Assembly: GCA_947571115.1 (NCBI GenBank)
Contig: CANOWW010000015.1
Location: 1-41,199, forward strand
Reading direction: 5' to 3'
From: an uncultured Clostridium sp.
GTDB lineage: Bacteria; Bacillota; Clostridia; TANB77; CAG-508
Length of the DNA: 41,199 nucleotides
Both the position numbers and the translations under genes were made by a program. This document shows, piece after piece, positions 25,447 to 33,100 of this stretch (the stretch's first letter is position 1; each line of letters starts with the position of its first letter). Under the pieces are notes generated by a model, which had not been told where the DNA came from, made no database searches, and saw only the letters and a list, made by a program, of their open reading frames with translations.

Positions 25447-25466
25447 CAAGCGTTTTACAACGCTTG
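25447..25466 (+). repeat. Hairpin between pdp and the aminopeptidase gene
   Basis: CAAGCGTT and AACGCTTG form a perfect 8-bp stem around TTAC. No T-run follows, so it is more likely an mRNA processing or attenuation element than a terminator. A small palindrome TTTTGTACACAAAA lies at 25411-25424. Confidence 0.5.
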
Positions 25467-25501
25467 TGGATAATCGAAAGTAGAGAAGGGAGAAAGATAT
25501 T

Positions 25502-26911
25502 ATGGAAAGAACAGAAGGTCAAAAATTAAAAGAGGAATTATTTAATTCACATAAAACAGGTTGGGAGGGAATGACAGAAGAAGTAAAAAATGCTGTTTTT
25601 AAATTTGCAGAAGAATATATGGATTATTTGAATACTTCTAAAACAGAAAAGGAGATTGTGAAAAATTCAAAAGATATTTTGGTCAAAAATGGTTTTGTGG
25701 ATTTGCTTGAAAAAGAAGAATTAAAGGCAGGTGACAAAGTATTTTTTGTCAATCGTGCGAGAACCATTTATGCAGCAGTGATTGGCGAAAAAGCTTTGGA
25801 AGACGGAATTCGCATGGTAGCAGCGCATGGCGATTCGCCAAGAATTGATTTGAAGCCAAAGCCATTGTATGAAGATAGTGGATTGGGATTATTCAAAACA
25901 CATTATTATGGAGGTATCAAAAAATATCAATGGACCAATATTCCGCTTAGCATGCATGCGACTTTTGTCAAGTCAAATGGCGAAAAGATGGAGGTAACAA
26001 TTGGGGAAGACGAAAATGATCCAATTTTTACGATTTCAGATTTATTGCCACATTTAGCCGCACAGCAAATGGACAGAAAGCTAAAAGATGGTGTGCAAGG
26101 CGAAGAATTGAATGTTGTTGCAGGAAGTATGCCTTATGATGATGAAAAAGTTTCAGAAAAAATTAAGCTTAATTTGTTAAATTTATTGCATGAGAAATAT
26201 GGTATCAAAGAAGTAGATTTTGCAAGTTCAGAGATTGAATTTGTGCCTGCTTTCAAAGCGAAAAGTTTGGGGCTAGATAAAAGCATGGTGGCAGCCTATG
26301 GGCAAGATGATAAAGTTTGTTGTTATACAGCGTTAAGAGGAATTTTAGATATTGGAACTCCTAAAAATACAGCAGTTTGCGTTTTAACAGATAAAGAAGA
26401 AATCGGTTTTTGTGGCGTAACAGGAATGGAATCAAGAACTTTTGAATATTTTTTAACAGAAGTTTTGAACAAAGCAGGTCAAAATAAGCCAAATGCGTTG
26501 GAAAAATTATTGCATCATTCTAAAGTGATTTCAGCAGATGTAGATGGAGCTTATGATCCAACATTTCCTTCTTCATTTGATAAAATGAATAGTTGTTTTA
26601 TTGGGAAAGGACCAACGATGGTAAAATATACAGGTTCAAGAGGAAAATCAGGTGCTTCAGAGGCGCCAGCAGAATTTGTGGCAGAAGTAAGAGGCATTTT
26701 TGAGAGAAATGGTGTGACTTATCAATCTTCAGAATTGGGAAAAGTAGACATTGGAGGCGGCGGAACAATTGCAGTCGTTTTGGCAAATCGCGGAATGAGT
26801 GTGATTGATTGTGGTGTTCCAGTTTTATCCATGCATTCGCCTTATGAAATTACAAGCAAATTTGATGTTTATCAAGCATACAAAGCATATGAAGCATTTT
26901 ATCGCGGATAA
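25502..26911 (+). CDS. apeB: M18 family aminopeptidase
   Basis: 469 residues. Zinc aminopeptidase forming large tetrahedral complexes in the cytoplasm, with preference for acidic or neutral N-terminal residues in the family. Metal and catalytic blocks: AAHGDSPRIDLKP (His-x-Asp), SADVDGAYDP, LTDKEEIGF with the Glu-Glu pair, and the C-terminal DIGGGGTIAVV and SMHSPYE with the last His. The start has GAAGGGAGAAAGA upstream. It ends 19 bp before mscS. No in-frame CGG. Confidence 0.9.
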   Translation: MERTEGQKLKEELFNSHKTGWEGMTEEVKNAVFKFAEEYMDYLNTSKTEKEIVKNSKDILVKNGFVDLLEKEELKAGDKVFFVNRARTIYAAVIGEKALEDGIRMVAAHGDSPRIDLKPKPLYEDSGLGLFKTHYYGGIKKYQWTNIPLSMHATFVKSNGEKMEVTIGEDENDPIFTISDLLPHLAAQQMDRKLKDGVQGEELNVVAGSMPYDDEKVSEKIKLNLLNLLHEKYGIKEVDFASSEIEFVPAFKAKSLGLDKSMVAAYGQDDKVCCYTALRGILDIGTPKNTAVCVLTDKEEIGFCGVTGMESRTFEYFLTEVLNKAGQNKPNALEKLLHHSKVISADVDGAYDPTFPSSFDKMNSCFIGKGPTMVKYTGSRGKSGASEAPAEFVAEVRGIFERNGVTYQSSELGKVDIGGGGTIAVVLANRGMSVIDCGVPVLSMHSPYEITSKFDVYQAYKAYEAFYRG

Positions 26912-26930
26912 CATTGAGAGAGGAAAAAAT

Positions 26931-28005
26931 ATGGGGAATATTAGAAATTTGCTCAGTCAAATTAATTTAAGTGATCTCATAAAATTATTTAATATTCAAA
27001 TAGCAATTGCGATATTTTTAATTTTTCTAATTTTTAGAAAATTATTTTCGCAAATTGTTTTGAAAATTGTGTTTAAAATCACGAAAAATAAAGTGAAAGT
27101 AAAAGAGAGTGGAGCCTATAAAATTTTGAACAACTTTTTTATCTTTTTGGGTTTATATTGCTCCATTCGAATGCTAGATTTGAAGTATGAGGTCATGGCT
27201 TATATCAATCAAATTTTTGAGGTTATTTGCATTATTTTTATAACTAATATTATCAATTCTAATATTACAAAAGATGCCAAGTGGCTAAGGCATTCCAACA
27301 ATGACATCGTGAATAATTTTATTTGTAAAATTATTCGTGGTGTGATTTGGATTATTTCAAGTTATATTATCTTAAAAGTAAGTGGTTTTGATTTGACAGG
27401 ATTGGTAGCCGGTTTTGGAGTGGGAAGTGTGATTATTTCTTTGGCAGCGCAAGACACGGTAAAAAGTTTGCTGAGTCGGTGCGATTATTATGACAGACAA
27501 ACCATTTGATATTGGAGATTTCATTGAGGTAGGCGAACACAAAGGAAATGTGATTGATATTACGTTCCGAAGCACACGTATTAAAGCTGCCAACAATACC
27601 ATTATAACGATACCAAATTCAACGATTACGTCTACTTATATTGTTAATTGGAACAAATTAGAAAGTCGAAGATTAGAATTTGTGCTAAATTTGAGTATGG
27701 AAACTTCGTCTGACAAAATTATGGATGTCATTGCTAAATTAAAATTTATTTTGACGAATAATCCCAATGTTTTGCCAGAAACGGTGCAAGTTAGTTTAGA
27801 TGCGATTTCAAGTTATAGTTCTGATATTAAAATATTTTTGTACATAAATGAAACAAATTTTATTAAATTTTTAACTGTTAAAGAAAAAATTTATTATGAC
27901 ATATTAAAATTGGTGGAAATGGAAAACATTGATTTGGCGTACCCAACCCAAACGCTTTATGTGAAAAATACGCCGGAAAATGAAACAAAGGAGTCGGAAG
28001 AATGA
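26931..28005 (+). CDS. mscS: MscS-type mechanosensitive channel, split by +1 shift at CGG
   Basis: 357 residues when the C at 27477 is skipped. Tension-gated channel that releases solutes on osmotic downshock. Start with GAGAGGAAAA. Several hydrophobic segments up to about residue 165, then the pore helix TGLVAGFGVGSVIISLAAQD and the conserved hinge into the beta domain. The break reads CTG AGT C GGT GCG ATT, restoring LLSGAIIMTDKPFDIGDFIE, where MscS proteins have a Gly and the P-F-x-x-G-D block. Zero frame ends at 27509, about ten codons on, within the pore domain. The cytoplasmic beta and C-terminal domains downstream are intact. The stop overlaps the next gene by ATGA. Confidence 0.88.
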
Positions 28006-28760
28006 GAGCTTTAATCACAGGCGCTTCCTCTGGAATTGGACGCGATATGGCAAGGTATTTGTCAAAGTTAGGCTATGATTTGGTAATTGTTGCTAGAAGG
28101 CGCGATTTATTGGAAGAATTAAAGCAAGACCTGAAAACCGATGTAAAAATTGAGTGCATGGATTTGTCAAGTCAGGAAAATTGCGAAAAATTATTTGCGG
28201 AAAATCAAGAAATTAATTTGTTGATTAATAATGCGGGATTTGGCGATTTTGGGAAATTTGAGGAAACAAATTTAGAAAAAGAGTTAGACATGATTGACAC
28301 CAATATTAAATCACTTCATATTTTAACGAAGTTATATGTGACGCAAATGAAACAGAAAAACCACGGAAAAATTTTGAATGTGGCTTCCATTGCAGGTTTT
28401 ATGTCAGGTCCCATGATGGCAACTTATTATGCAACGAAAAATTATGTGGTATCGCTTTCAAAAGCAATTAACAAGGAATTGCAAAAAGATAAGTCCGAAG
28501 TGAGTGTGAGCGTGCTGTGTCCGGGACCAGTCAATACGAATTTTGACAAAGTGGCGAATGTGAAATTTTCGCTCAAAGGGCTATCCAGTGAATATGTGGC
28601 AAAATATGCGATTGACCAAACTTTGCGAGGAACGAAAGTGATTATACCGGGAACGATGATGAAATTGATTTATTTGGGAAATAAATTGGCACCTGCGAGT
28701 GTTTCATTAGAAATTGCGTATCATTCACAAAAGAGAAAAAAGGAAAAATCGAATTATTAA
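28002..28760 (+). CDS. Short-chain dehydrogenase/reductase
   Basis: 252 residues, classical SDR. Cofactor loop TGASSGIGRD at residues 7-16, NNAG motif in LINNAGFGDFG, catalytic Ser in NVASIAGF, and Tyr-x-x-x-Lys in TYYATKNY. The Arg-Arg after the second strand (VARRRDLL) favours NADP(H). The C-terminal hydrophobic/basic tail resembles SDRs of the YqjQ/DltE type. Substrate unknown. Start coupled to mscS by a 4-bp overlap. Its last codons lie within the first copy of a 27-nt hairpin repeat. Confidence 0.88.
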   Translation: MRALITGASSGIGRDMARYLSKLGYDLVIVARRRDLLEELKQDLKTDVKIECMDLSSQENCEKLFAENQEINLLINNAGFGDFGKFEETNLEKELDMIDTNIKSLHILTKLYVTQMKQKNHGKILNVASIAGFMSGPMMATYYATKNYVVSLSKAINKELQKDKSEVSVSVLCPGPVNTNFDKVANVKFSLKGLSSEYVAKYAIDQTLRGTKVIIPGTMMKLIYLGNKLAPASVSLEIAYHSQKRKKEKSNY

Positions 28761-28777
28761 AGAAATTTTAATAGTTC
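28751..28777 (+). repeat. Hairpin direct repeat, copy 1
   Basis: GAATTATTAAA and TTTAATAGTTC can pair (with a G-U) around GAAA. The copy includes the last codons and stop of the SDR gene. Copy 2 lies at 28826-28852, and the similarity extends a few bases on both sides (about 41 nt in total). Confidence 0.6.
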
Positions 28778-28825
28778 AAAAGCGAGAAAAATGAAGGGTT
28801 GTAAAAAAATTCAATGGAAAAAATC

Positions 28826-28852
28826 GAACTATTAAAGATTCTTTAATAGTTC
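28826..28852 (+). repeat. Hairpin direct repeat, copy 2
   Basis: GAACTATTAAAG and CTTTAATAGTTC form a perfect 12-bp stem around ATT, 12 bp upstream of the amylase ribosome-binding site (near 28860). No T-run follows. Both copies together sit between the SDR and amylase genes and may control readthrough or mRNA stability. Confidence 0.7.
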
Positions 28853-28871
28853 AAATACGAAAGGAATGGAA

Positions 28872-30326
28872 ATGAAAACGCAGAATAATACAATGATGCA
28901 ATATTTTGAATGGTATATGCCAAATGATGCTAAACATTGGGAGCGTTTGGCGGAAGATAGCGACCATTTGAAAAATTTAGGAATTAATTATGTATGGCTT
29001 CCACCAGCTTATAAGGGCGCTGGCGGGAAAAATGATGTTGGATATGGAGTTTATGATTTGTATGATTTGGGCGAGTTTGACCAAAAAGGTTCTGTTCCGA
29101 CGAAATATGGCAAGAAAGAAGAATACATAAATGCGATTGAAGTATTGAAAGCGAAAAAGATAAAAGTAATTGCAGATATTGTTTTAAATCATAAAATGGG
29201 GGCTGACGAGACAGAAGAAGTTTTGGCAATTCAGGAAAATGCGGATAATCGAAATGAAAGTATGTCAGAGGCAAGACCCATTAAGGCGTGGACGAAATAT
29301 AATTTTCCGGGCAGGGGAAATACCTATTCAGATTTTAAGTGGAATTGGACACATTTTCATGGCGTGGATTGGGACGATAGCACTGGAACTGCATCGATTT
29401 ATAAATTTTATGGCAAACATTGGGATGAAAATGTGGATAAAGAAAAAGGCAATTTCGATTATTTAATGGGTGCTGATATTGATTTGAATAATTATGATGT
29501 TGTGGCAGAGTTGACGAATTGGGGAAAGTGGTATTTGGCTGTAACTCAAGTGGATGGCTTGAGATTGGATGCTGTTAAGCACATCAGGAGTGAGTTTTTC
29601 CCGGAGTGGCTGAAGGACGTCGAAGATAGTGTGGATAAGGATTTGTTTGTGGTTGGCGAATATTGGAGCACCAATATTGATACGATAAATCATTATCTGG
29701 AACAATCAAAAGGGTGCATGAATTTGTTTGACGTTCCATTGCATTATAATTTTTTGAAAGCGGCAACAAGCAATGGCGAATTTGATATGCGAACGATTTT
29801 TGACGGAACATTGGTGCAAAGCAATCCACAAAAAGCGGTAACATTTGTGGATAACCATGATACGCAAATAGGGCAAGCATTGGAGTCGTGGATTCCAGAT
29901 TGGTTTAAACCGATTGCATATAGTCTGATTTTGCTCCGAAAGGATGGTTTGCCTTGTGTATTTTATGGGGATTATTATGGAATTCCTGAAAAAGGGGTTA
30001 CAGGAAAAAGTGAGTTTTTAGATGAGCTTTTGAAAGTGAGAAAATTATATTGCTATGGGGAGCAAAACGATTATTTTGTAAATGAGGACTTAATTGGTTT
30101 TGTGAGAAAAGGCGATTTTGAGCATGAGAATTCTGGTATGGCAGCTGTTATGACAAATGGGAAAGCGGGAAGTATTTGCATGAACATAGGGACAGATTTT
30201 GTGGGCAAAGAATTTTGCGATTGCTTAGGAAATATACAAGAAATTGTTACAATAGACGAGAATGGAAATGGCGAATTTAGGTGCCAAGATGGAAGCGTGT
30301 CTGTATGGATTTTGAAAAAAACATAA
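28872..30326 (+). CDS. Cytoplasmic alpha-amylase (GH13)
   Basis: 484 residues. The ATG at 28872 is preferred over 28866 because AAAGGA then has six-base spacing and the product starts with the family-typical TMMQYFEWYMPND. No signal peptide, so it acts on intracellular glycogen or imported maltodextrins. Catalytic residues: Asp in GLRLDAVKH (about 231), Glu in VGEYW (about 261), Asp in FVDNHDTQ (about 328), plus the calcium-site block ADIVLNHKMGAD. Fits subfamily GH13_5 as in Bacillus and clostridial amylases. It pairs functionally with the glycogen phosphorylase at 38085. Confidence 0.92.
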   Translation: MKTQNNTMMQYFEWYMPNDAKHWERLAEDSDHLKNLGINYVWLPPAYKGAGGKNDVGYGVYDLYDLGEFDQKGSVPTKYGKKEEYINAIEVLKAKKIKVIADIVLNHKMGADETEEVLAIQENADNRNESMSEARPIKAWTKYNFPGRGNTYSDFKWNWTHFHGVDWDDSTGTASIYKFYGKHWDENVDKEKGNFDYLMGADIDLNNYDVVAELTNWGKWYLAVTQVDGLRLDAVKHIRSEFFPEWLKDVEDSVDKDLFVVGEYWSTNIDTINHYLEQSKGCMNLFDVPLHYNFLKAATSNGEFDMRTIFDGTLVQSNPQKAVTFVDNHDTQIGQALESWIPDWFKPIAYSLILLRKDGLPCVFYGDYYGIPEKGVTGKSEFLDELLKVRKLYCYGEQNDYFVNEDLIGFVRKGDFEHENSGMAAVMTNGKAGSICMNIGTDFVGKEFCDCLGNIQEIVTIDENGNGEFRCQDGSVSVWILKKT

Positions 30327-30333
30327 AAAACTA

Positions 30334-30361
30334 TTGACAAAAAAGAAAAAAAGAGTATAAT
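30334..30361 (+). promoter_or_regulatory. Promoter of a short non-coding RNA
   Basis: TTGACA (30334-30339), 16 bp, TATAAT (30356-30361). Both hexamers are perfect consensus, yet no plus-strand ORF follows before the terminator at 30436-30480. Confidence 0.8.
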
Positions 30362-30371
30362 ATAAATAAAG

Positions 30372-30384
30372 CTTAGGAAATAAG
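30372..30384 (+). repeat. Direct repeat DRa, RNA copy
   Basis: CTTAGGAAATAAG. The second copy, CTTAGAAAATAAG at 30592-30604, lies in the peptide mRNA leader. The single difference permits a G-U pair between the two RNAs. Confidence 0.7.
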
Positions 30385-30412
30385 TTTTAATAAAATAAAT
30401 TTCTTAAGATAA

Positions 30413-30430
30413 AAAAATGTGTTTTATATA
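30413..30430 (+). repeat. Direct repeat DRb, RNA copy
   Basis: AAAAATGTGTTTTATATA. The second copy, AAAAATGTGTTTCATATA at 30551-30568, contains the reverse complement of the peptide start codon. 17 of 18 bases are identical and the change permits G-U pairing. Confidence 0.75.
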
Positions 30431-30435
30431 AAATA

Positions 30436-30480
30436 AAAGAAGCTGTAGTGAGGGTGGAAGATTCACTACAGCATTTCTTT
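30436..30480. terminator. Shared bidirectional terminator of the RNA/peptide pair
   Basis: GCTGTAGTGA (30442-30451) and TCACTACAGC (30463-30472) form a 10-bp stem flanked by A-rich and T-rich tracts on both sides, so it can stop transcripts from both directions. Confidence 0.8.
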
Positions 30481-30565
30481 ATTCAGAAAAAATCACTTTA
30501 ATGTGCACAATAATATGTATTCTTTTTTTGAATAATTTCTTTAGTACATTAAAAATGTGTTTCAT
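30479..30565 (-). CDS. 28-residue basic hydrophobic peptide, putative type I toxin
   Basis: Start ATG at 30565 with AAAGGAGGTGATA upstream, one of the strongest ribosome-binding sites in the window. The product begins MKHIFNVLKKLFKKR and continues IHIIVHIKVIFSE. It has seven Lys/Arg and one Glu, alternating with Ile, Leu, Val and Phe, so it should form an amphipathic or membrane-seeking helix. It does not look like Fst in sequence (Fst has a membrane helix with an acidic tail). The stop codon touches the shared terminator. Its own consensus promoter lies at 30679-30707, leaving a leader of about 105 nt with a small hairpin. The convergent RNA covers its start region, which supports a toxin under antisense control. 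Confidence 0.65.
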   Translation of the reverse strand: MKHIFNVLKKLFKKRIHIIVHIKVIFSE

Positions 30566-30591
30566 ATAGTATCACCTCCTTTCAAGTAAAA

Positions 30592-30604
30592 CTTAGAAAA
30601 TAAG
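30592..30604 (+). repeat. Direct repeat DRa, mRNA copy
   Basis: CTTAGAAAATAAG on the plus strand, lying in the 5' leader of the minus-strand peptide mRNA. See 30372-30384. Confidence 0.7.
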
Positions 30605-30678
30605 GTTGTTATATGAGTTAAATTTAATTTGGAAGACATGTTTTTGAATAAAAACATACTTGAAAACAAATTTTATTT

Positions 30679-30707
30679 ATTTTATAACAAATGTAGTTTA
30701 TTGTCAA
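30679..30707 (-). promoter_or_regulatory. Promoter of the 28-residue peptide gene
   Basis: Minus strand TTGACA (30707-30702), 17 bp, TAAAAT (30684-30679). Converges on the promoter at 30334. Confidence 0.75.
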
Positions 30708-30727
30708 TGCTTTTTTATAAAAATAAA

Positions 30728-30781
30728 AAAGGGGCTGTAAAAAATATTTTTTTGCAAGATATTGAGCTTTTACAGTCCCTC
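30728..30781 (-). terminator. Terminator of the M20 hydrolase operon
   Basis: On the minus strand GGGACTGTAAAA pairs with TTTTACAGCCCC across a 25-nt A/T loop and runs into a T-rich tract (TTTTTTATTTTT). Left and right arms resemble the terminator at 20067-20104. Confidence 0.65.
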
Positions 30782-30803
30782 TGTTTAATAATTATTGAAG
30801 TTA

Positions 30804-32411
30804 TTATGCCTTTTCTATTTCGTTCGTAGTTGTGATAGGATAAATTTCATTTGCCCTTTCGATTGCTTTTTCCATTTCTTTTTGAGCAAGTTTTGACTCT
30901 ATATGAATGAGAGAATTGATATTTTCAAGAGTAGTTGTTTCATTTGGATTGTGACTTCCACCAGTACTTGCACAAAATAGCAAAATGGTTCGAACAAGTT
31001 CATTTGAAGTAAGTGTTGCTAAGTCGTGCCCCGCCCATGATTTAAGAACTTCATAATCAATCTTATTGTCAGTGCAAATTTGCTCTGCTAAATTTACTAA
31101 ATCTGCATTTGTGGCATAAGGAGTTCCTTTTGACGTAATGCTCATATGGCAATTTTTACCAGTTGTATGGATAATGTCTTTGATGCAATCCCAAATCATG
31201 TCACTTGTTAAACTAGGCTCCATTCCAATTTGCTGACGAACATCGATAAATAACCCGGTTTTCTGATTAAGAAGTTCTCCCTTTTCGTCTACTTTTTGAA
31301 TAGCAGGAATGCGTTCAATATTGACATTTGCAATATTTTGAGCACGATTTAGTAATTGCATGATTTGGCTATAAGGCAAGTTTTTACTTACGGCAAACTG
31401 CAAATCGCAACAATCGGTAATACCATTGTTGTTATAACTTGGTGTGTAAGTTTCGAGAAATTGGACATCTGGTACATTAGATAATAGCTGGATTAGTCGT
31501 GCAGTGCCATAAACAGCATCTTCTCTTTGATCCATAGGGGTTGAGCCAGAATGGTTTGCTTTGCCTTTTGTGCGAAATGTAAGGATTTGTTTGTCTTGCA
31601 AATCTTCTAGGTTAACGTCATTTTTGATTGAAAAATTTGGCACAGTGGCACGATATTTTTGTAGATTTTCAGGCTGTTTGGCACTGTGTGTTAAATCACA
31701 AATAAAGTCTGCTGCGGTTTTAATGTCAGAAATATCAGCATTTAAACGATAAGGTGCAGTGATAGAAGTACAAATACCAATATTGTTATGGTGGTCGTGA
31801 AGCGTATCTGCCTGTTCGATATGACCTTCCATGGCTGTGATAATTTCGTTATTGCTGTCAAGTACTTTGTCAACTTCTTTGAGAGGTTTTAAGCCAGCTT
31901 TTTCAACGGCTTCAAATAAATCAGCTTTGTATTTGGTAACAATTTCTTGCAGAGAAAGCCCATCACGAGAAATGGTTTTGTCAAAATCTAGATTATCGCC
32001 ACGTAAATATTTGCTTCCAATACAAGCTTTTCCGTCAAAACGATAAGATTCTTCGCAAGCACAAATAACGACTTTTAAATTAACAGGATTTTGGATATCG
32101 TTGTTTATCATAGTTTCAGCCGTTTTTAGACCAGAAAATACGCCTAATGGACCATCAAATTGACCGCCGTTGTCAACCGAATCGGTATGGGAAAGCAAAA
32201 CAATACTTTTATCGGTACAAATTTTTCCGGGAATTGTTCCACAAATATTTCCAGCTTTATCAATTGTGACTTCCATACCTAGCTCTTGCATTGCCTTGAT
32301 ATATTTTAATTTGTAGGCAATATCTTCTTGTGTATAAGCAATTCGATTAATTGGCTTTTGAGCTGCAATGCCATTTTCATCAAATTCAAAAAAATTATAA
32401 ATAGTTATCAT
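30804..32411 (-). CDS. M20-family amidohydrolase (N-carbamoylase/allantoate hydrolase type)
   Basis: 535 residues. Dinuclear zinc enzyme of the AllC/HyuC branch that cleaves N-carbamoyl or related amide groups. The metal block SHTDSVDNGGQFDGPLGV is typical of this branch, as is the EGHIEQ block near the middle, the dimerisation domain with NHSGSTPMDQREDAV, and the end block AGHDLA with a metal-site His. It is about 120 residues longer than usual carbamoylases (about 410), with an extra stretch around AKQPENLQKYRATVPNF and another near residues 85-190. Substrate unknown. The start overlaps the stop of the upstream DUF1836 gene by 4 bp, so they are cotranscribed. Confidence 0.85.
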   Translation of the reverse strand: MITIYNFFEFDENGIAAQKPINRIAYTQEDIAYKLKYIKAMQELGMEVTIDKAGNICGTIPGKICTDKSIVLLSHTDSVDNGGQFDGPLGVFSGLKTAETMINNDIQNPVNLKVVICACEESYRFDGKACIGSKYLRGDNLDFDKTISRDGLSLQEIVTKYKADLFEAVEKAGLKPLKEVDKVLDSNNEIITAMEGHIEQADTLHDHHNNIGICTSITAPYRLNADISDIKTAADFICDLTHSAKQPENLQKYRATVPNFSIKNDVNLEDLQDKQILTFRTKGKANHSGSTPMDQREDAVYGTARLIQLLSNVPDVQFLETYTPSYNNNGITDCCDLQFAVSKNLPYSQIMQLLNRAQNIANVNIERIPAIQKVDEKGELLNQKTGLFIDVRQQIGMEPSLTSDMIWDCIKDIIHTTGKNCHMSITSKGTPYATNADLVNLAEQICTDNKIDYEVLKSWAGHDLATLTSNELVRTILLFCASTGGSHNPNETTTLENINSLIHIESKLAQKEMEKAIERANEIYPITTTNEIEKA

Positions 32412-32968
32412 TGTTCTTTCTCCTTTATTTTATTTTTCTTTGATTTCTTTGGCTTTTGTGGATTGTTCATATAGAAAATCTTGTTTGAAATATTAATGCA
32501 GTTTGTGGCGACAAGGGCTGTAAAAAGTGAAGTGCTTTCAATTTCAGACAAATTTTGAGTGTCGGATTTTAAGTGATTTGAGCAAGTTTCCAAAATGAAG
32601 TGAAAAGTTGCGTCATATAAATTGCTATAAAAATCTAGTATTTCGGCAATGGTATTGGAAGAAAGCTCTTCGTCAATCATGGCTTTGATATTAGAAATGG
32701 GCATAACTTGCTTTAAACTGCATATAATAATCAAGTAAGCTAAATGTTCACGGGAATATTTTTTCTTCTGGGGAGGAGGCAAAATTCCTAATTTTACATA
32801 ATTATTAATCATGGAAGGAGTAATCAATTTGGAATCTGGAGTGGAAATATCAGCAAGATATTTTTCCATTAAAGCAATGACTTGGTCCATGTATAAATCT
32901 AGTTCTGGTAGGTCATTCCATTTAGGAAGGGAATGATTGGCTATTTTTGAAAACATATTTTTGTCCAT
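32408..32968 (-). CDS. DUF1836 protein, putative DNA-binding regulator
   Basis: 186 residues from the ATG at 32968, with AAAAGGAG upstream. The in-frame ATG at 33028 would start inside the promoter. The core matches DUF1836: ITPSMINNYVKLGILPPPQ followed by KKKYSREHLAYLIIICSLK and VMPISNIKAMI. This is a MerR-like winged helix where 'M-INNYVKLG-I-P' is the recognition region. The C-terminal third is helical with a Lys-rich end. It is translationally coupled to the M20 hydrolase, so it may regulate that operon. Confidence 0.8.
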   Translation of the reverse strand: MDKNMFSKIANHSLPKWNDLPELDLYMDQVIALMEKYLADISTPDSKLITPSMINNYVKLGILPPPQKKKYSREHLAYLIIICSLKQVMPISNIKAMIDEELSSNTIAEILDFYSNLYDATFHFILETCSNHLKSDTQNLSEIESTSLFTALVATNCINISNKIFYMNNPQKPKKSKKNKIKEKEQ

Positions 32969-32999
32969 AAAGTAACTCCTTTTATTTAACAATAAAAAT

Positions 33000-33028
33000 A
33001 TTTTATCATAAAATATAGGAAATTTCAA
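33000..33028 (-). promoter_or_regulatory. Promoter of the DUF1836-M20 operon
   Basis: Minus strand TTGAAA (33028-33023), 17 bp, TAAAAT (33005-33000). Confidence 0.65.
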
Positions 33029-33036
33029 TAAAATAA

Positions 33037-33065
33037 TTGACTTTATTTTTTAAATGACATATAAT
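33037..33065 (+). promoter_or_regulatory. Promoter of the acyl-CoA synthetase-pgi operon
   Basis: TTGACT (33037-33042), 17 bp, TATAAT (33060-33065), 8 bp from the divergent -35. Confidence 0.75.
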
Positions 33066-33100
33066 CGTTTTGAAAACTAGATAACGAGAAAGGGAGATGT

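Larger units (their letters stand above)
30368..30480 (+). ncRNA. Putative antitoxin RNA of a par/Fst-like type I system
   Basis: About 113 nt from the predicted start to the terminator, with no open frame and no ribosome-binding site. It carries two blocks that are repeated at the start of the opposing peptide gene: CTTAGGAAATAAG (30372-30384, matches 30592-30604 with one change) and AAAAATGTGTTTTATATA (30413-30430, matches 30551-30568 with one change). Both changes still allow G-U pairing with the minus-strand mRNA, and the second block covers its ATG. The RNA should pair over the translation start of the peptide mRNA and, through the shared terminator, over its 3' end. This is the known layout of antitoxin RNA II in the enterococcal par locus. 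Function is inferred. Confidence 0.65.

Noticed and set aside
25435..25466. Promoter TTGTCA-17-TACAAC before the aminopeptidase gene
   Set aside because: The -10 is weak and lies within the right arm of a hairpin, so I did not list it.
28751..28852. Rho-independent terminators after the SDR gene
   Set aside because: Neither hairpin is followed by a T-run.
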